Shown here: positions 1 through 8,332 of the stretch, piece by piece | Layout: the number at the start of each line of letters is the position of its first letter | Position numbering within the stretch: the stretch's first letter is position 1 | DNA from: Cuspidothrix issatschenkoi CHARLIE-1 | Lineage (GTDB): Bacteria; Cyanobacteriota; Cyanobacteriia; Cyanobacteriales; Nostocaceae | NCBI RefSeq assembly: GCF_002934005.1 | Contig: NZ_PGEM01000027.1 | Span: 1-64,000 of the forward strand | DNA: 64,000 nt | Reading direction: 5' to 3' | The notes under the pieces: generated by a model | What the model was told of the DNA's origin: nothing | The model's input: the letters and a program-made list of their open reading frames with translations, nothing else | Database searches by the model: none | Made by a program: the position numbers and the translations under genes

Positions 1-596
1 ATAATTCTTATGATATGCTCTACAAAAATTCGTTTACTGGACAGTTTTTTATTTGCCTCTTTCTGTTCATCTGTTAATTCTTTATTTCTGGGCTTTTTCT
101 TAGGTGTAGTCATATTATCTCCACCTATATAAGCTTTATCTCCTTGAAATTTTTGTTGAGAATCAAATTTCTCTTGTTGATCTCTAAACAAAGAAATATC
201 GCTAGTTGGTCCTGGCTTTCCTACTATCACATCTACTATATCTTTAGCTTTTGGCATAGACACAACTTGATTTTTAAATGAGTGATATTTCTTCTTTCCC
301 GAATAGTATCTTTTTTGCTAATGTAATCCTAATACTTCAAATGTTGGCATTTGCCTGAGATAAAATAGTGTCAGGCATATTTCTTCTTCAATTGTTAATT
401 TTGGTTTACGTCCACCACCTGGTGAATTAACACGCAACTTACCTTTTTCTAACTGACCTTTTTGCTCCTGATGAGCTAACAAAGCCTGCTCCATCAATGA
501 AATAAATTGATCATAGCTAATTCCCAGTATTCCCCTAGCGCGTTTTGGGTGCAAATGTATATAATGGATGATATTTTTCATGTTTGGTAGAGCCAC
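1..596 (-). pseudogene. IS5-type (DDE_Tnp_4) transposase remnant with internal deletion
   Basis: Reading leftward from 596, an N-terminal part of about 92 codons carries the helix-turn-helix region of DDE_Tnp_4 transposases (GGGRKPKLTIEEEICLTLFY) and stops at a TAG at 318-320. Reading on in the same frame to base 1 gives the C-terminal catalytic part, with SGKKKYHSFKNQVVSMPK, GPTSDISLF and SSKRIFVEHIIR. Compared with intact relatives (from memory of the family) roughly 60-70 residues, including the first catalytic Asp region, are missing exactly at the TAG. The element is therefore a deletion derivative that cannot encode an active enzyme. Its left end is outside the window. It abuts a truncated response regulator gene. 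Confidence 0.8.
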
Positions 597-618
597 GGTA
601 TATCTTCAATTTACCGTT

Positions 619-999
619 CTACCATTTTTTTGTATATATTGCGGACAGGTCTAATAGTTCTTCTGTATCAAAGGGTTTACGAATAAAATCATCAGCACCA
701 GCATCTAAACCTGTAGCTACACTAGGTTCATGAAAGGCTGTGAGTAACAAAATGGGAATATAGTTAAGCTTTGGATTATTGCGAATTATCCGTGTGACTT
801 CATAACCATTTATACCCGGCATCATCACATCTAAAATAATCAGATCCGGTGGAAATTGGGAGACTTTTTCGAGTGCCATTTCTCCATTAGTCGCTGACTC
901 TATATCATATCCTTCGCTTTCTAACAGTGTTTGCACTAAAATTAGGTTGTCTGCGGTATCATCAACTGATAAAATTCGGTCTTTTTTGAAAGTAGGCAT
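619..999 (-). CDS. Response regulator receiver domain, 3' end truncated by IS remnant
   Basis: A CheY-like receiver of 126 residues: acidic pocket SVDD near residue 11, phosphoacceptor Asp57 (IILDVMMPG), switch Thr in LLLTAF and conserved Lys in RKPF. It would accept phosphate from a histidine kinase, probably the one encoded 13 bases upstream on the same strand, in the cytoplasm. After KPFDTEELL the sequence changes to an unrelated tail (DLSAIYTKKW) that runs into the IS5 remnant. The gene probably continued originally, as a full alpha5 helix or as an output domain, and was cut by the IS. It may still work as a bare receiver, but alpha5 is abnormal. Confidence 0.8.
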   Translation of the reverse strand: MPTFKKDRILSVDDTADNLILVQTLLESEGYDIESATNGEMALEKVSQFPPDLIILDVMMPGINGYEVTRIIRNNPKLNYIPILLLTAFHEPSVATGLDAGADDFIRKPFDTEELLDLSAIYTKKW

Positions 1000-1012
1000 A
1001 AATTTTGATCAT

Positions 1013-2305
1013 TTATAGTTGTAGATGCGGATAATTTATTGATGCTTTATTTCCAGAATATACAGGATATAAATGATAATAACTGTCAGGAGAAACTGGA
1101 TGATCTGAATCTGGTTTAAAGCTAACTTTCCGTGGTAATTCTATTGTAAACATTGAACCAATTCCTAGTTGACTTTCAATATATATTTTTCCTCCCATTA
1201 TTCTGACTAGTGCATCAATTATAGCTAAACCTAACCCTGTACCGGAATATTTGCGGCTGAGTCCTTGATCAACTTGATGAAAGGCTGCAAAAATATTTTG
1301 AAAATCTTGATCCGCAATACCAATTCCTGTATCTTTGACAGAAATTTTCACTCGGTTTTTAGGTATTTCTGATATTTCTACCCAAATATTACCAGTTTCA
1401 GTAAATTTAATGGCATTGGTAAGCAAATTAGTTAAAATTTGCTGTAATCTGGCAGCATCATTGAATACTATTGTATTGTTTAAATTCCTGGTCACTATTA
1501 AAGATAAATTTTTGGCTTGTGCTAAAGCACTGATTTCTAAGAGAGTATGATTAACAAGCTTTTCTAAATCTAATAGTTGGAGATTAAGTTCTAATTCTCC
1601 TGCTTCTAGGTGAGAAAATTCCAGAATTGCATTGATTTTCATGAGTAGATTTTTACCATTATCGAGAATTTTCTCGACAATCTCAAATTGTTGATTGCCC
1701 AAGTGACCGAATTTAGGACGGAGGAGAATTTGGGAAAATCCAATAATGGCATTCATAGGAGTTCTTAGTTCATGGGATATAGTCGCTAAAAATAGGGATT
1801 TTAATTTTGATGGTTCTAAAATTTCGAGTTTTTGTTGTTGTGATGCTAATTGTTGATTCTGTGCAATTACCTGTTGTTGACTTGCTTGAAGTTGCTGATT
1901 GAGTAAGTCTATCTCCATTTCATACTGATGGAGACGAATCGCTCTTCGTAAAATTTGCACTATGGTTTCTGGAGATAATGTAGATTTAATAAAATACTCA
2001 CTAGCACCTGCTTTTATACATTCTTCTGCCATTGCTGCTTTCCCCGGATCTATCAGGATAATTAGGGGAACTTTGATGGCGGAATCTTTGATTTTATGGA
2101 TAAATGTTAAGCAATCTGTATTTGCTAGATGATAGTCGAGAAATACACAGTCATAATGATTATTCACAAGAGCAGAAAACCCCTGATTTCCGTCTTTGAT
2201 TTCATCAATTCTCATACTGATATCTGTTTCTTTGAGAGATAACCGTAACATCATACGGTCTGTCTCATCATGTTCTAGAAGTAAAATTCTTAACTGTTCT
2301 TCCAT
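1013..2305 (-). CDS. Hybrid sensor histidine kinase (receiver-HisKA-HATPase)
   Basis: Predicted cytoplasmic kinase of 430 residues. Residues 5-125 form a receiver domain (phosphoacceptor Asp57 in VFLDYH, conserved Lys107). A glutamine-rich coiled coil follows (about 128-165), then a HisKA dimerisation helix with H178 in the H-box SHELRTPMNAIIGF, and an HATPase domain with an N-box (LTNLLTNAIKF), G1 (DTGIGI) and G2 (GTGLGLAI). No membrane segment or sensory domain is visible, so the input probably arrives through the N-terminal receiver, as in cyanobacterial phosphorelays. Its stop lies 13 bases from the start of the next receiver gene, so the two are probably an operon. The signal is unknown. 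Confidence 0.9.
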   Translation of the reverse strand: MEEQLRILLLEHDETDRMMLRLSLKETDISMRIDEIKDGNQGFSALVNNHYDCVFLDYHLANTDCLTFIHKIKDSAIKVPLIILIDPGKAAMAEECIKAGASEYFIKSTLSPETIVQILRRAIRLHQYEMEIDLLNQQLQASQQQVIAQNQQLASQQQKLEILEPSKLKSLFLATISHELRTPMNAIIGFSQILLRPKFGHLGNQQFEIVEKILDNGKNLLMKINAILEFSHLEAGELELNLQLLDLEKLVNHTLLEISALAQAKNLSLIVTRNLNNTIVFNDAARLQQILTNLLTNAIKFTETGNIWVEISEIPKNRVKISVKDTGIGIADQDFQNIFAAFHQVDQGLSRKYSGTGLGLAIIDALVRIMGGKIYIESQLGIGSMFTIELPRKVSFKPDSDHPVSPDSYYHLYPVYSGNKASINYPHLQL

Positions 2306-3500
2306 CGGCTTTTATGTTGGCTGTTAAATACAGATTGATAGTTAGCATTTCTGTGTTTACAGTTTATAGATTATACAAATAATAATGGTGATTGTCTGGT
2401 AATAATATACTGAAATAGGAGATTAAATCGAGATTTTACAGGTTATCGAGGGTAAATTGATCACTTGACCTGACTATTTTAATCAATTTTAGTTTTTTTG
2501 CCAGTCTAGAAGCCAATTTTTTCTCGATAACTAGAGTTTTTACATTTTTCAATGATACATGAGCATAACTTACTACTGGATGAGCTAATTTACAATTAAG
2601 TAAAATAAAATACTTTATCCAGTTGAAAATATTGTAAATTACTTATTCATTAAATGTCCTCACCCATTAGTGAGAGTTGTATAGAAACATTGTCTACCAA
2701 CAGCTAAAGTAGTTTTACTGAAACAATAGTAATAACAGGCAAAAAAATTCTTTCTCCTTACAGGTATAAATACGCTGTAATCTTAATAAGATAGAAAAGA
2801 TTGGCCGGAATAATCCAAATTGATGTAATCAAAGTTACTTTTACACCCCCTGTGATCAAGTTCTCTGCTTTTAAAGTGTTTTCTCTGTCATAATCTAATC
2901 TTATGTTACCTGCTAACTACTACATTGTATCAATTCTCTAATCGAATGATCATACTTTCAGGTAATTGTTACCATTTGTTTTGAATAATTTGATTCTTTT
3001 TGTGACGAATTTCTATATATCCTTAGCTAGATTTTTATCTGTACCTGCATGGCAAAATATACAATTGCTTCTGTCTAAAGATAGATGTTTATAAATAACA
3101 TAATCATCTATTCTTGGGTTGGGTAAGTTAGATCAAATTCTTAGCAAAATCTTTAGTTAGTGCGGCTGTATAAAATATAGCTATCTAATAAAAATCTGAT
3201 TTATTTCCCTCCTAGCAGCTAATACTGATCGGTAAAGGGAGAAAGGGAAAGATAAAACTTTTAGTTCTTGGCAATTAATCTTTTCCCAAATCCACTAATA
3301 CCAATTCTATGAGAAGCTGTGAATAAATTTGATAGAGACGTTCAGCTTTGGTAGAGACGTTCCGAAGGTCTCTGAAAAATAAAGTGCATCTTTCTCCAAA
3401 AATAGGATAACAACCTTGAGGTTGTTAAGCGGGGAGTATTTTTATATCTTCCAGTTTTAAAAACTATTTCAGAAGCAATCCGATTATCAGGGGTATAACA
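2306..3500. other. 1.2 kb intergenic region between two-component genes
   Basis: Long AT-rich spacer between divergently transcribed two-component genes. I find no convincing ORF on either strand, no tRNA and no recognisable ncRNA. Near 3330-3370 there are two GTAGAGACGTT-like motifs related to a dispersed palindromic repeat (see 36459-36492). A compact hairpin lies at 3409-3426. The two promoters must lie here but no box stands out. Confidence 0.5.
3409..3426. promoter_or_regulatory. Perfect 8-bp hairpin upstream of NarL-type regulator
   Basis: AACAACCT, a 2-base loop, then AGGTTGTT, 74 bases before the ATG at 3501. It has the symmetry of a dimer binding site. There is no T-run, so a terminator is unlikely. 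Autoregulation by the downstream LuxR-HTH protein is a guess. Confidence 0.35.
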
Positions 3501-4223
3501 ATGAGTGACGTGAGTATTGTTTTAATTGAAGATCATGATTTAACCCGGATGGGACTGAGAACAGAATTGCAGTCCCATGGCGGCTTTAAAGTTTTGGGTG
3601 AGGCGGCGAATGCAACTCAAGGTTTAAAATTACTGGAAACCACTAAACCAGATGTGGCGGTGATAGATATTGGTTTACCTGATATGGACGGGATTGAATT
3701 AACCCGCAAATTTAGACGCTATCAAAGTGAAACGGGACAAACACAGACAAAAATTTTGATTTTGACAATGGATAATACAGAAGATGCTGTTTTGGCGGCT
3801 TTTGCGGCGGGAGCAGATTCTTATTATATGAAAGAAACAAGTATTAATAAATTTACGGAAGCTGTACAAGCTACTTTTTGTGGTCATTCTTGGATTGATC
3901 CAGCGATCGCTAATTTAGTATTACGGAAAGTGCGTCAAGATGTCCCTAACGAACATCAAGCGGCAGATAGACCCAAAACTGTGAAAATCGAAGCCTTAGA
4001 TACAGAATATGAACAAGTTTTAGAAACCTATCCCCTAACTCAACGAGAATTAGAAATTTTAGAATTAATTGTCGCCGGTTGCAGTAATGGACAAATTGCA
4101 GAAAAACTATATATCACTGTGGGAACAGTGAAAACTCATGTTCGCAATATTTTAAATAAACTCTGTGCTGATGATCGCACCCAAGCAGCAGTTCGGGCTT
4201 TGCGTTCTGGTTTAGTAGTATAG
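3501..4223 (+). CDS. NarL/FixJ-family response regulator
   Basis: Two-domain DNA-binding response regulator of 240 residues. The receiver occupies residues 4-130: acidic pair EDHD, phosphoacceptor Asp56 in VAVIDIGLPDMDG, switch region ILTMD, Lys in YYMKETS. A linker of about 40 residues leads to a LuxR-type HTH (about 174-237) with LTQRELEILELIVAGCSN and TVKTHVRNILNKL. Phosphorylation should promote dimerisation and promoter binding. No kinase is encoded on the same strand nearby. The divergent hybrid kinase at 1013-2305 is a possible partner, by position only. The start ATG follows GGGGTATAACA. Confidence 0.9.
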   Translation: MSDVSIVLIEDHDLTRMGLRTELQSHGGFKVLGEAANATQGLKLLETTKPDVAVIDIGLPDMDGIELTRKFRRYQSETGQTQTKILILTMDNTEDAVLAAFAAGADSYYMKETSINKFTEAVQATFCGHSWIDPAIANLVLRKVRQDVPNEHQAADRPKTVKIEALDTEYEQVLETYPLTQRELEILELIVAGCSNGQIAEKLYITVGTVKTHVRNILNKLCADDRTQAAVRALRSGLVV

Positions 4224-4233
4224 AGCAGGAGGC

Positions 4234-4300
4234 AGCGGTTCGGCTTACTTCGACTCTTCGACTAGTTCAGGGCATCCCAATCTCAGTATAAGTCGCTCAC
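4234..4300 (+). repeat. Dispersed repeat family A, copy 1
   Basis: Contains GCGGTTCGGCTTACTTCGA and CAGGGCATCCCAATCTCAG. Closely related copies lie at 62517-62583 (same strand) and 63662-63701 (opposite strand). It sits in the convergent spacer behind the NarL-type regulator. No coding potential was seen. Confidence 0.7.
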
Positions 4301-4345
4301 CAAGGGGGCGGGGGAGAAGTAAGTATTTTTCTTACCTATTACCTA

Positions 4346-5671
4346 TTACTTCATAAATCTTTGCTCTAAACATTCGGCGATGCGTTGGGCTGCACCTGGG
4401 TGTCCCATGCGTTCAAGGCCATTTTCAGCGATCATTTGCAGGAGGTCGGGATTTGTGAAGAGAGATTGAATGGCTGGGACAACTTGAGAGGGTTGGTTAA
4501 CTAGGGTGAGGGATAGTCCTAAGAGACGACTTTGGGCTTCGGCAAAACCGGGGTTATATTGGGGTCCTTGACCGGGAATGGCGATCGCTGGTTTTCCCAA
4601 ACCAATAAACTGTTCTGTGGCAGTTCCCGCCATGGCAATGGCTAGATCTCCCCAATGTAAACAGTCATTGTAGGCTTTTTGGGTCAAGATAAAATGGGAG
4701 TTTTTTTGTTGAAAAACTAAACTTTCTGAGTCAGAAATAGGTAAAGGTGATGCGTTACTAAGTTTCCAACCCTGAATCTGCAAGGTTTTTACTAGAATAC
4801 TACAATCTAAACCAGGAGCGATCGCTCCTAAAAAAATCATCGTCCCCGCAGTATGAAAAACCGAATCCCGTTGTTTTAAACTCGCCATCAGCGCGGATAC
4901 AGCAATCATCATCATTTCCCAGTTATTATATGCTTCTGGCGCACGAGAACCAGGCAGTAAAGTAATGATAAACGGGCGGATTACTTCTTGCTGTTCCCCA
5001 TCATGACGATAAAATTGCTGGCTAGTAACACGACTTTCTAACCCATCCATCATGGGATTTCCCGCATCCACAGCCGGAATAGGCCAGGTTTTTAAAATTT
5101 TTGTTGTCAGCGTATCTCTGGGAAATACGGCCTGACAACCTTTACGACTCATTAACCACCTTTCCCAAGGATGGTAAATTGAACCGGAAAAATTTTCCCA
5201 TCGCGCAGACTTTGACTTTCGCGGTAACAACCCCGTTTGATCACGTACATAATACTCTGATTTAGCCGTACCCACAAAAGCATAATTAGCACCACTGGCC
5301 GCCGCAAACAACAACGGAATAATATCTCCTACCGCTAACACTGCTTTTGGATTACCTAACTTTGTTTGTAAATTTACCCAACGGCGGATAGATTGAATTT
5401 GATTCCAAGTTAGTTGAATCAAACCACCCCGCACATCACGCATCAATTCCCGTCCATCCATATAGATAAAACCGCCTGATGGCATAGTTTGTACTTTGCC
5501 AATCACAGGTATATCTATATTTTGATAAGCTAGACCTTCACCCACAATTGGTAAAGCAAAAATATCCGGTGCAGAAGATAATTTTTGTAGTGCCTGGATA
5601 ATCCGCACCGCAATGATATCTTCCCCATGACCATTGCTTAAAACTAATAACTGTAACGGAGAATTGACCAT
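4346..5671 (-). CDS. Lipid-A-disaccharide synthase-related protein (TIGR03492 type)
   Basis: 441 residues, resembling the cyanobacterial TIGR03492 family, a relative of LpxB and other GT-B glycosyltransferases. The N-terminus LLVLSNGHGEDIIAVRII is the family hallmark. The C-terminal half has the nucleotide-sugar region (ALAMAGTATEQFIGLGKP, then PGQGPQYNPGFAEAQSRLLG). The acceptor and donor in cyanobacteria are not established, and a role in envelope glycolipid synthesis is inference. It is encoded 55 bases downstream of the sugar ABC permease on the same strand, so possibly co-transcribed. Confidence 0.85.
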   Translation of the reverse strand: MVNSPLQLLVLSNGHGEDIIAVRIIQALQKLSSAPDIFALPIVGEGLAYQNIDIPVIGKVQTMPSGGFIYMDGRELMRDVRGGLIQLTWNQIQSIRRWVNLQTKLGNPKAVLAVGDIIPLLFAAASGANYAFVGTAKSEYYVRDQTGLLPRKSKSARWENFSGSIYHPWERWLMSRKGCQAVFPRDTLTTKILKTWPIPAVDAGNPMMDGLESRVTSQQFYRHDGEQQEVIRPFIITLLPGSRAPEAYNNWEMMMIAVSALMASLKQRDSVFHTAGTMIFLGAIAPGLDCSILVKTLQIQGWKLSNASPLPISDSESLVFQQKNSHFILTQKAYNDCLHWGDLAIAMAGTATEQFIGLGKPAIAIPGQGPQYNPGFAEAQSRLLGLSLTLVNQPSQVVPAIQSLFTNPDLLQMIAENGLERMGHPGAAQRIAECLEQRFMK

Positions 5672-5726
5672 TAGGTTTTTATAAATGCACTTGATTAATA
5701 TAGCGGTAATTTAGTCAAAAACTTGA

Positions 5727-6560
5727 TTAACCTTTGACTCCACTACCCGTATCCGTAGGGACAATGTATTTTTGTAAAAACAAAAATAATAATAACACTG
5801 GTGTAATAGAAATGACCGAACCAGCAGCTACTAAGCGCCAATCCAAAGAGAATGTCCCCGCTAATTTGGCTACTCCCAAGGGTAAAGTATATAAACTCTC
5901 ATCCTGAATGACAATTAAAGGCCATAAAAAGTCACTCCAAGCACCAATAAATACAAATATAGCTAGGGTAATCAGTGCTGGTCGAATAGCAGGTAACATA
6001 ATATGCCACCATAATCCTAACTCAGAACTACCATCCAAACGGGCAGCCTCCTCAATTTCTTTCGGTACACTCAACAGGGCTTGGCGTAGCAAAAATATAC
6101 CAAAGGCAGAGGCTAAACTAGGGAATATTACCCCTAGATAACTATTCCTTAACCCTAGCTGTACTGTCAAGATATATAAAGGAATCATGACAATTTGGAA
6201 GGGAATCATAATTGTGGCGACGATAGCAATAAAAATTGCATTTCTACCCACAAATGAGAGTCTAGCTAAGGGATAAGCCGCCAAAGAGCAAAATAACAAA
6301 TTTAACCCAACTGTTAATGCTGATACTATGACACTATTGTATAAATATACTCCAAATGGTAAGGATTGCCAAACCTTGGAAAAGTTTTCTAGTGTTGGTT
6401 GACTGGGTAATAATTGCGGTGGTGACTGCCAGATATTTTCCGTAGGTGATTTTAAGGCTGTACTGATCAGCCATAATAATGGAAATAGCATGATAAAAGC
6501 GATCGCTGCTAAAATTCCATAAGTAACTAAAGTTTGCCTTCGTGAGTTTTTTAAATTCAT
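5727..6560 (-). CDS. Carbohydrate ABC transporter permease (MalG-like)
   Basis: 277 residues with six predicted membrane helices, the first at about 12-35. The cytoplasmic EAA loop reads EEAARLDGSSELGLWWHIML, which docks to the ATPase subunit. Members of this family carry sugars or glycerol derivatives across the inner membrane together with a MalF-like partner, a binding protein and an ATPase. None of those partners is next to it, so it must pair with subunits encoded elsewhere. The C-terminus PTDTGSGVKG is typical of the family. Confidence 0.9.
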   Translation of the reverse strand: MNLKNSRRQTLVTYGILAAIAFIMLFPLLWLISTALKSPTENIWQSPPQLLPSQPTLENFSKVWQSLPFGVYLYNSVIVSALTVGLNLLFCSLAAYPLARLSFVGRNAIFIAIVATIMIPFQIVMIPLYILTVQLGLRNSYLGVIFPSLASAFGIFLLRQALLSVPKEIEEAARLDGSSELGLWWHIMLPAIRPALITLAIFVFIGAWSDFLWPLIVIQDESLYTLPLGVAKLAGTFSLDWRLVAAGSVISITPVLLLFLFLQKYIVPTDTGSGVKG

Positions 6561-6723
6561 CGTTCCTAAAATACAAATGTATAAAATCTTTTATATCTTA
6601 TATATTCCCTAAATAACAGAAGTTTTCAGAAATTTTGGGATATGATCAAAGCGAAATTTTCAAAATCAGTAATATTTTTTGGTTCTTCGGTACTTGTTAT
6701 GCTAAATTACTAATTGGGTAAGA

Positions 6724-6751
6724 GGGAACAGGGAACAGGGAACGGGGAACA
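6724..6751 (+). repeat. STRR heptamer array (GGGAACA)
   Basis: Four tandem heptamers, GGGAACA with one GGGAACG. It is the inverted counterpart of the TGTTCCC-phase array at 6954-7030, and the two flank a decayed gene. Confidence 0.9.
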
Positions 6752-6764
6752 GGGGAAAAAATCT

Positions 6765-6943
6765 TTAATTTTCTAGTTTTTTAATCAGGCTAATAATCAT
6801 TCTGCTTTCTTCTTCTAATTTGTTGAACCATAGCATATAGTTCATCTTTGGAAAAAAGTTTAGTAAGAAAATAGCACCCTTGGTGCAATATCCATCCCTT
6901 TTTGCCAAATCACTAAGTTTTTAAAGTCATTAATATCCGACAT
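6765..6943 (-). pseudogene. Four-helix-bundle protein (23S rRNA IVP family) pseudogene
   Basis: From ATG at 6943 the reading is MSDINDFKNLVIWQKGMDIA, the usual start of the four-helix-bundle (S23/intervening-sequence protein) family. A frameshift follows, then YFLTKLFSKDELYAMVQQIR resumes in another frame. The sequence then jumps to EESRMIISLIKKLEN and a stop at 6765-6767, which is the family's C-terminus. The central two helices (about 60-70 residues) are missing. One frameshift plus one deletion make this a clear pseudogene. It is bracketed by inverted STRR heptamer arrays. Confidence 0.8.
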
Positions 6944-6953
6944 TTTTACTGTT

Positions 6954-7030
6954 CCCCATTCCCCATTCCCCATTCCCTGTTCCCTGTTCCCTGTTCCCTG
7001 TTCCCTGTTCCCTGTTCCCTGTTCCCTGTT
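6954..7030 (+). repeat. STRR heptamer array (CCCCATT x3, CCCTGTT x8)
   Basis: Eleven perfect heptamers without spacers: three CCCCATT, then eight CCCTGTT. Such short tandemly repeated repetitive sequences are known from heterocystous cyanobacteria. The array ends 43 bases before the next gene's start. Confidence 0.95.
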
Positions 7031-7073
7031 CACTATCATCTAAGTTATATATACGAAATTTGGAGTCTTAACC

Positions 7074-7646
7074 GTGAGTTTATTTGATGATTTAAGTCGC
7101 TTTTTAGAAAGTCGTTTAGAAGAATTTTTGCGGAATAACCCTCATTTAGAGTTACAAGCACTATTAGAACAACTGCGAGAACAAGAAGAGGATACATTAA
7201 AATTAGTGGCTGATTTACAATTACAACAGAAGCGATCGCAAGAAGAAATTCTTGCTACCGCCCAAGAAATACAAAAATGGCATATCCGTATTCAAAAAGC
7301 CCAAGCCGCAGGTAGACAAGATTTAGCCATCCCCGCCCAAGCAAGAGAAGCAGCACTACTGCGAGAAGGAAACCAAATGTGGGGACAAATGCAAGGTTTA
7401 AAAGAACGCATTACCCAATCTCAAGAACTACTTCGCAAAATTCAACAACGTCGTCAAGAAGTACAAGCTAAAGCAACAGAAGCACAAACCGCCCGCACTA
7501 AAGCCCAAGCCCAACAACGCTTAGAAACTAATGCTTGGAATGTGGCAAGTAATTATCAGAGTAATTCTGATGATTTAGAAGATACATTTCGCCGTTGGGA
7601 AACCCAAGACGAACTAGAAAAACTCAAAAGAAATATGGGGAAATAA
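7074..7646 (+). CDS. Coiled-coil protein, TIGR04376-like
   Basis: 190 residues starting at GTG, with a TGGAG ribosome site 9 bases upstream. Almost the whole protein is predicted coiled coil rich in Gln, Glu and Lys (about residues 20-160), with an N-terminal amphipathic stretch (MSLFDDLSRFLESRLEEFLR). There is no signal peptide or membrane segment. Length and N-terminus match a cyanobacteria-restricted family I believe is TIGR04376. The function is unknown; the architecture resembles PspA/Vipp1-like or other scaffold coiled coils, but I see no specific signature. It lies alone between repeat-rich spacers. Confidence 0.7.
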   Translation: MSLFDDLSRFLESRLEEFLRNNPHLELQALLEQLREQEEDTLKLVADLQLQQKRSQEEILATAQEIQKWHIRIQKAQAAGRQDLAIPAQAREAALLREGNQMWGQMQGLKERITQSQELLRKIQQRRQEVQAKATEAQTARTKAQAQQRLETNAWNVASNYQSNSDDLEDTFRRWETQDELEKLKRNMGK

Positions 7647-7710
7647 TTTGTTATTTGTAGGAAACAGGAAATGCTGACTCCTGACTCCTACTTATACTAT
7701 AACAGGCTAT

Positions 7711-7940
7711 TAAGAGGATGTCTGAAAACTTTTTTATGTGGTATCCAACACTTGTAGATCCCCCTAAATCCCCCTTATAAAGGGGGACTTTGATAGATTT
7801 ATTCCCCCCTTATAAAGGGGGACTTTGATAGATTTATTCCCCCCTTATTAAGGGGGACTTTGATGGATTTATTCCCCCCTTATTAAGGGGGGTAAGGGGG
7901 GATCTCGATCAAATATGACACTTATCAGACATCCTCTAAG
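7711..7940. mobile_element. MITE family B, copy 1, with internal 35-bp tandem repeats
   Basis: Terminal inverted repeats AGAGGATGTCTGA (left) and TCAGACATCCTCT (right). The interior holds just over three copies of a 35-bp unit (starting at 7775, 7810, 7845 and partly 7880) built around TTATAAAGGGGGACTTTGA. No ORF. A related element lies at 29811-29951. Confidence 0.75.
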
Positions 7941-8062
7941 TTGAGGAACCTCACCAATATACATACCATCTTCATCTCTTTCAATTACTTGGTTTTATTT
8001 GTCATTGCGATAGTTTACTAATAGGGTTAGCAATATTCGATTTTTATTATTACACAAAGTAA

Positions 8063-8128
8063 AGATCCCCGACTTCTTAATTTAATCTTTGGTAGATAAT
8101 ATTAATTTATCAAAGAAGTCGGGGATCT
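8063..8128. repeat. Repeat family C (AGATCCCCGACTT) copy 1
   Basis: A perfect 16-bp stem, AGATCCCCGACTTCTT and its complement, around an AT-rich loop. It belongs to a family with further copies at 19432, 43431, 44173, 46796 and 48698. Confidence 0.85.
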
Positions 8129-8146
8129 GGGTATCAGTAATTTTAT

Positions 8147-8313
8147 CATTTTGGTTTTTTGCTTCTTTCCCAAGCTTTTGATGCTGGTGGTGGAGGTGAT
8201 GATGGTTTTTTGTAACTTCAATAATTGTACTAATCACTTGATAAAGTTTATCATCTTTAAACCTTTTTCCATGCTTCTTGTAATGTTTGTGCTGGAATTG
8301 ATAGGTTGTTCAT
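8147..8313 (-). pseudogene. Possible frameshifted small gene downstream of the kinase
   Basis: ATG at 8313 opens MNNLSIPAQTLQEAWKK, then stops. A shift of frame continues as FKDDKLYQVISTIIEVTK, followed by a His- or Pro-rich stretch depending on frame. I do not recognise a family. It could be a short pseudogene co-oriented with the kinase, or chance. The plus-strand ORF over the same bases is low-complexity hydrophobic and looks spurious. Confidence 0.25.
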
Positions 8314-8332
8314 ATTTTTTATATTTATGTAG

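Noticed and set aside
5727-6560. Complete sugar ABC transporter operon
   Set aside because: Only the MalG-like permease is present; no MalF, binding protein or ATPase gene is adjacent. The same holds for the DppB/SBP pair, which lacks DppC and ATPase genes.
6954-7030. Tandem array as a CRISPR
   Set aside because: Units are contiguous 7-mers without spacers; the same applies to 23507-23569. No CRISPR array and no cas gene was seen in the window.
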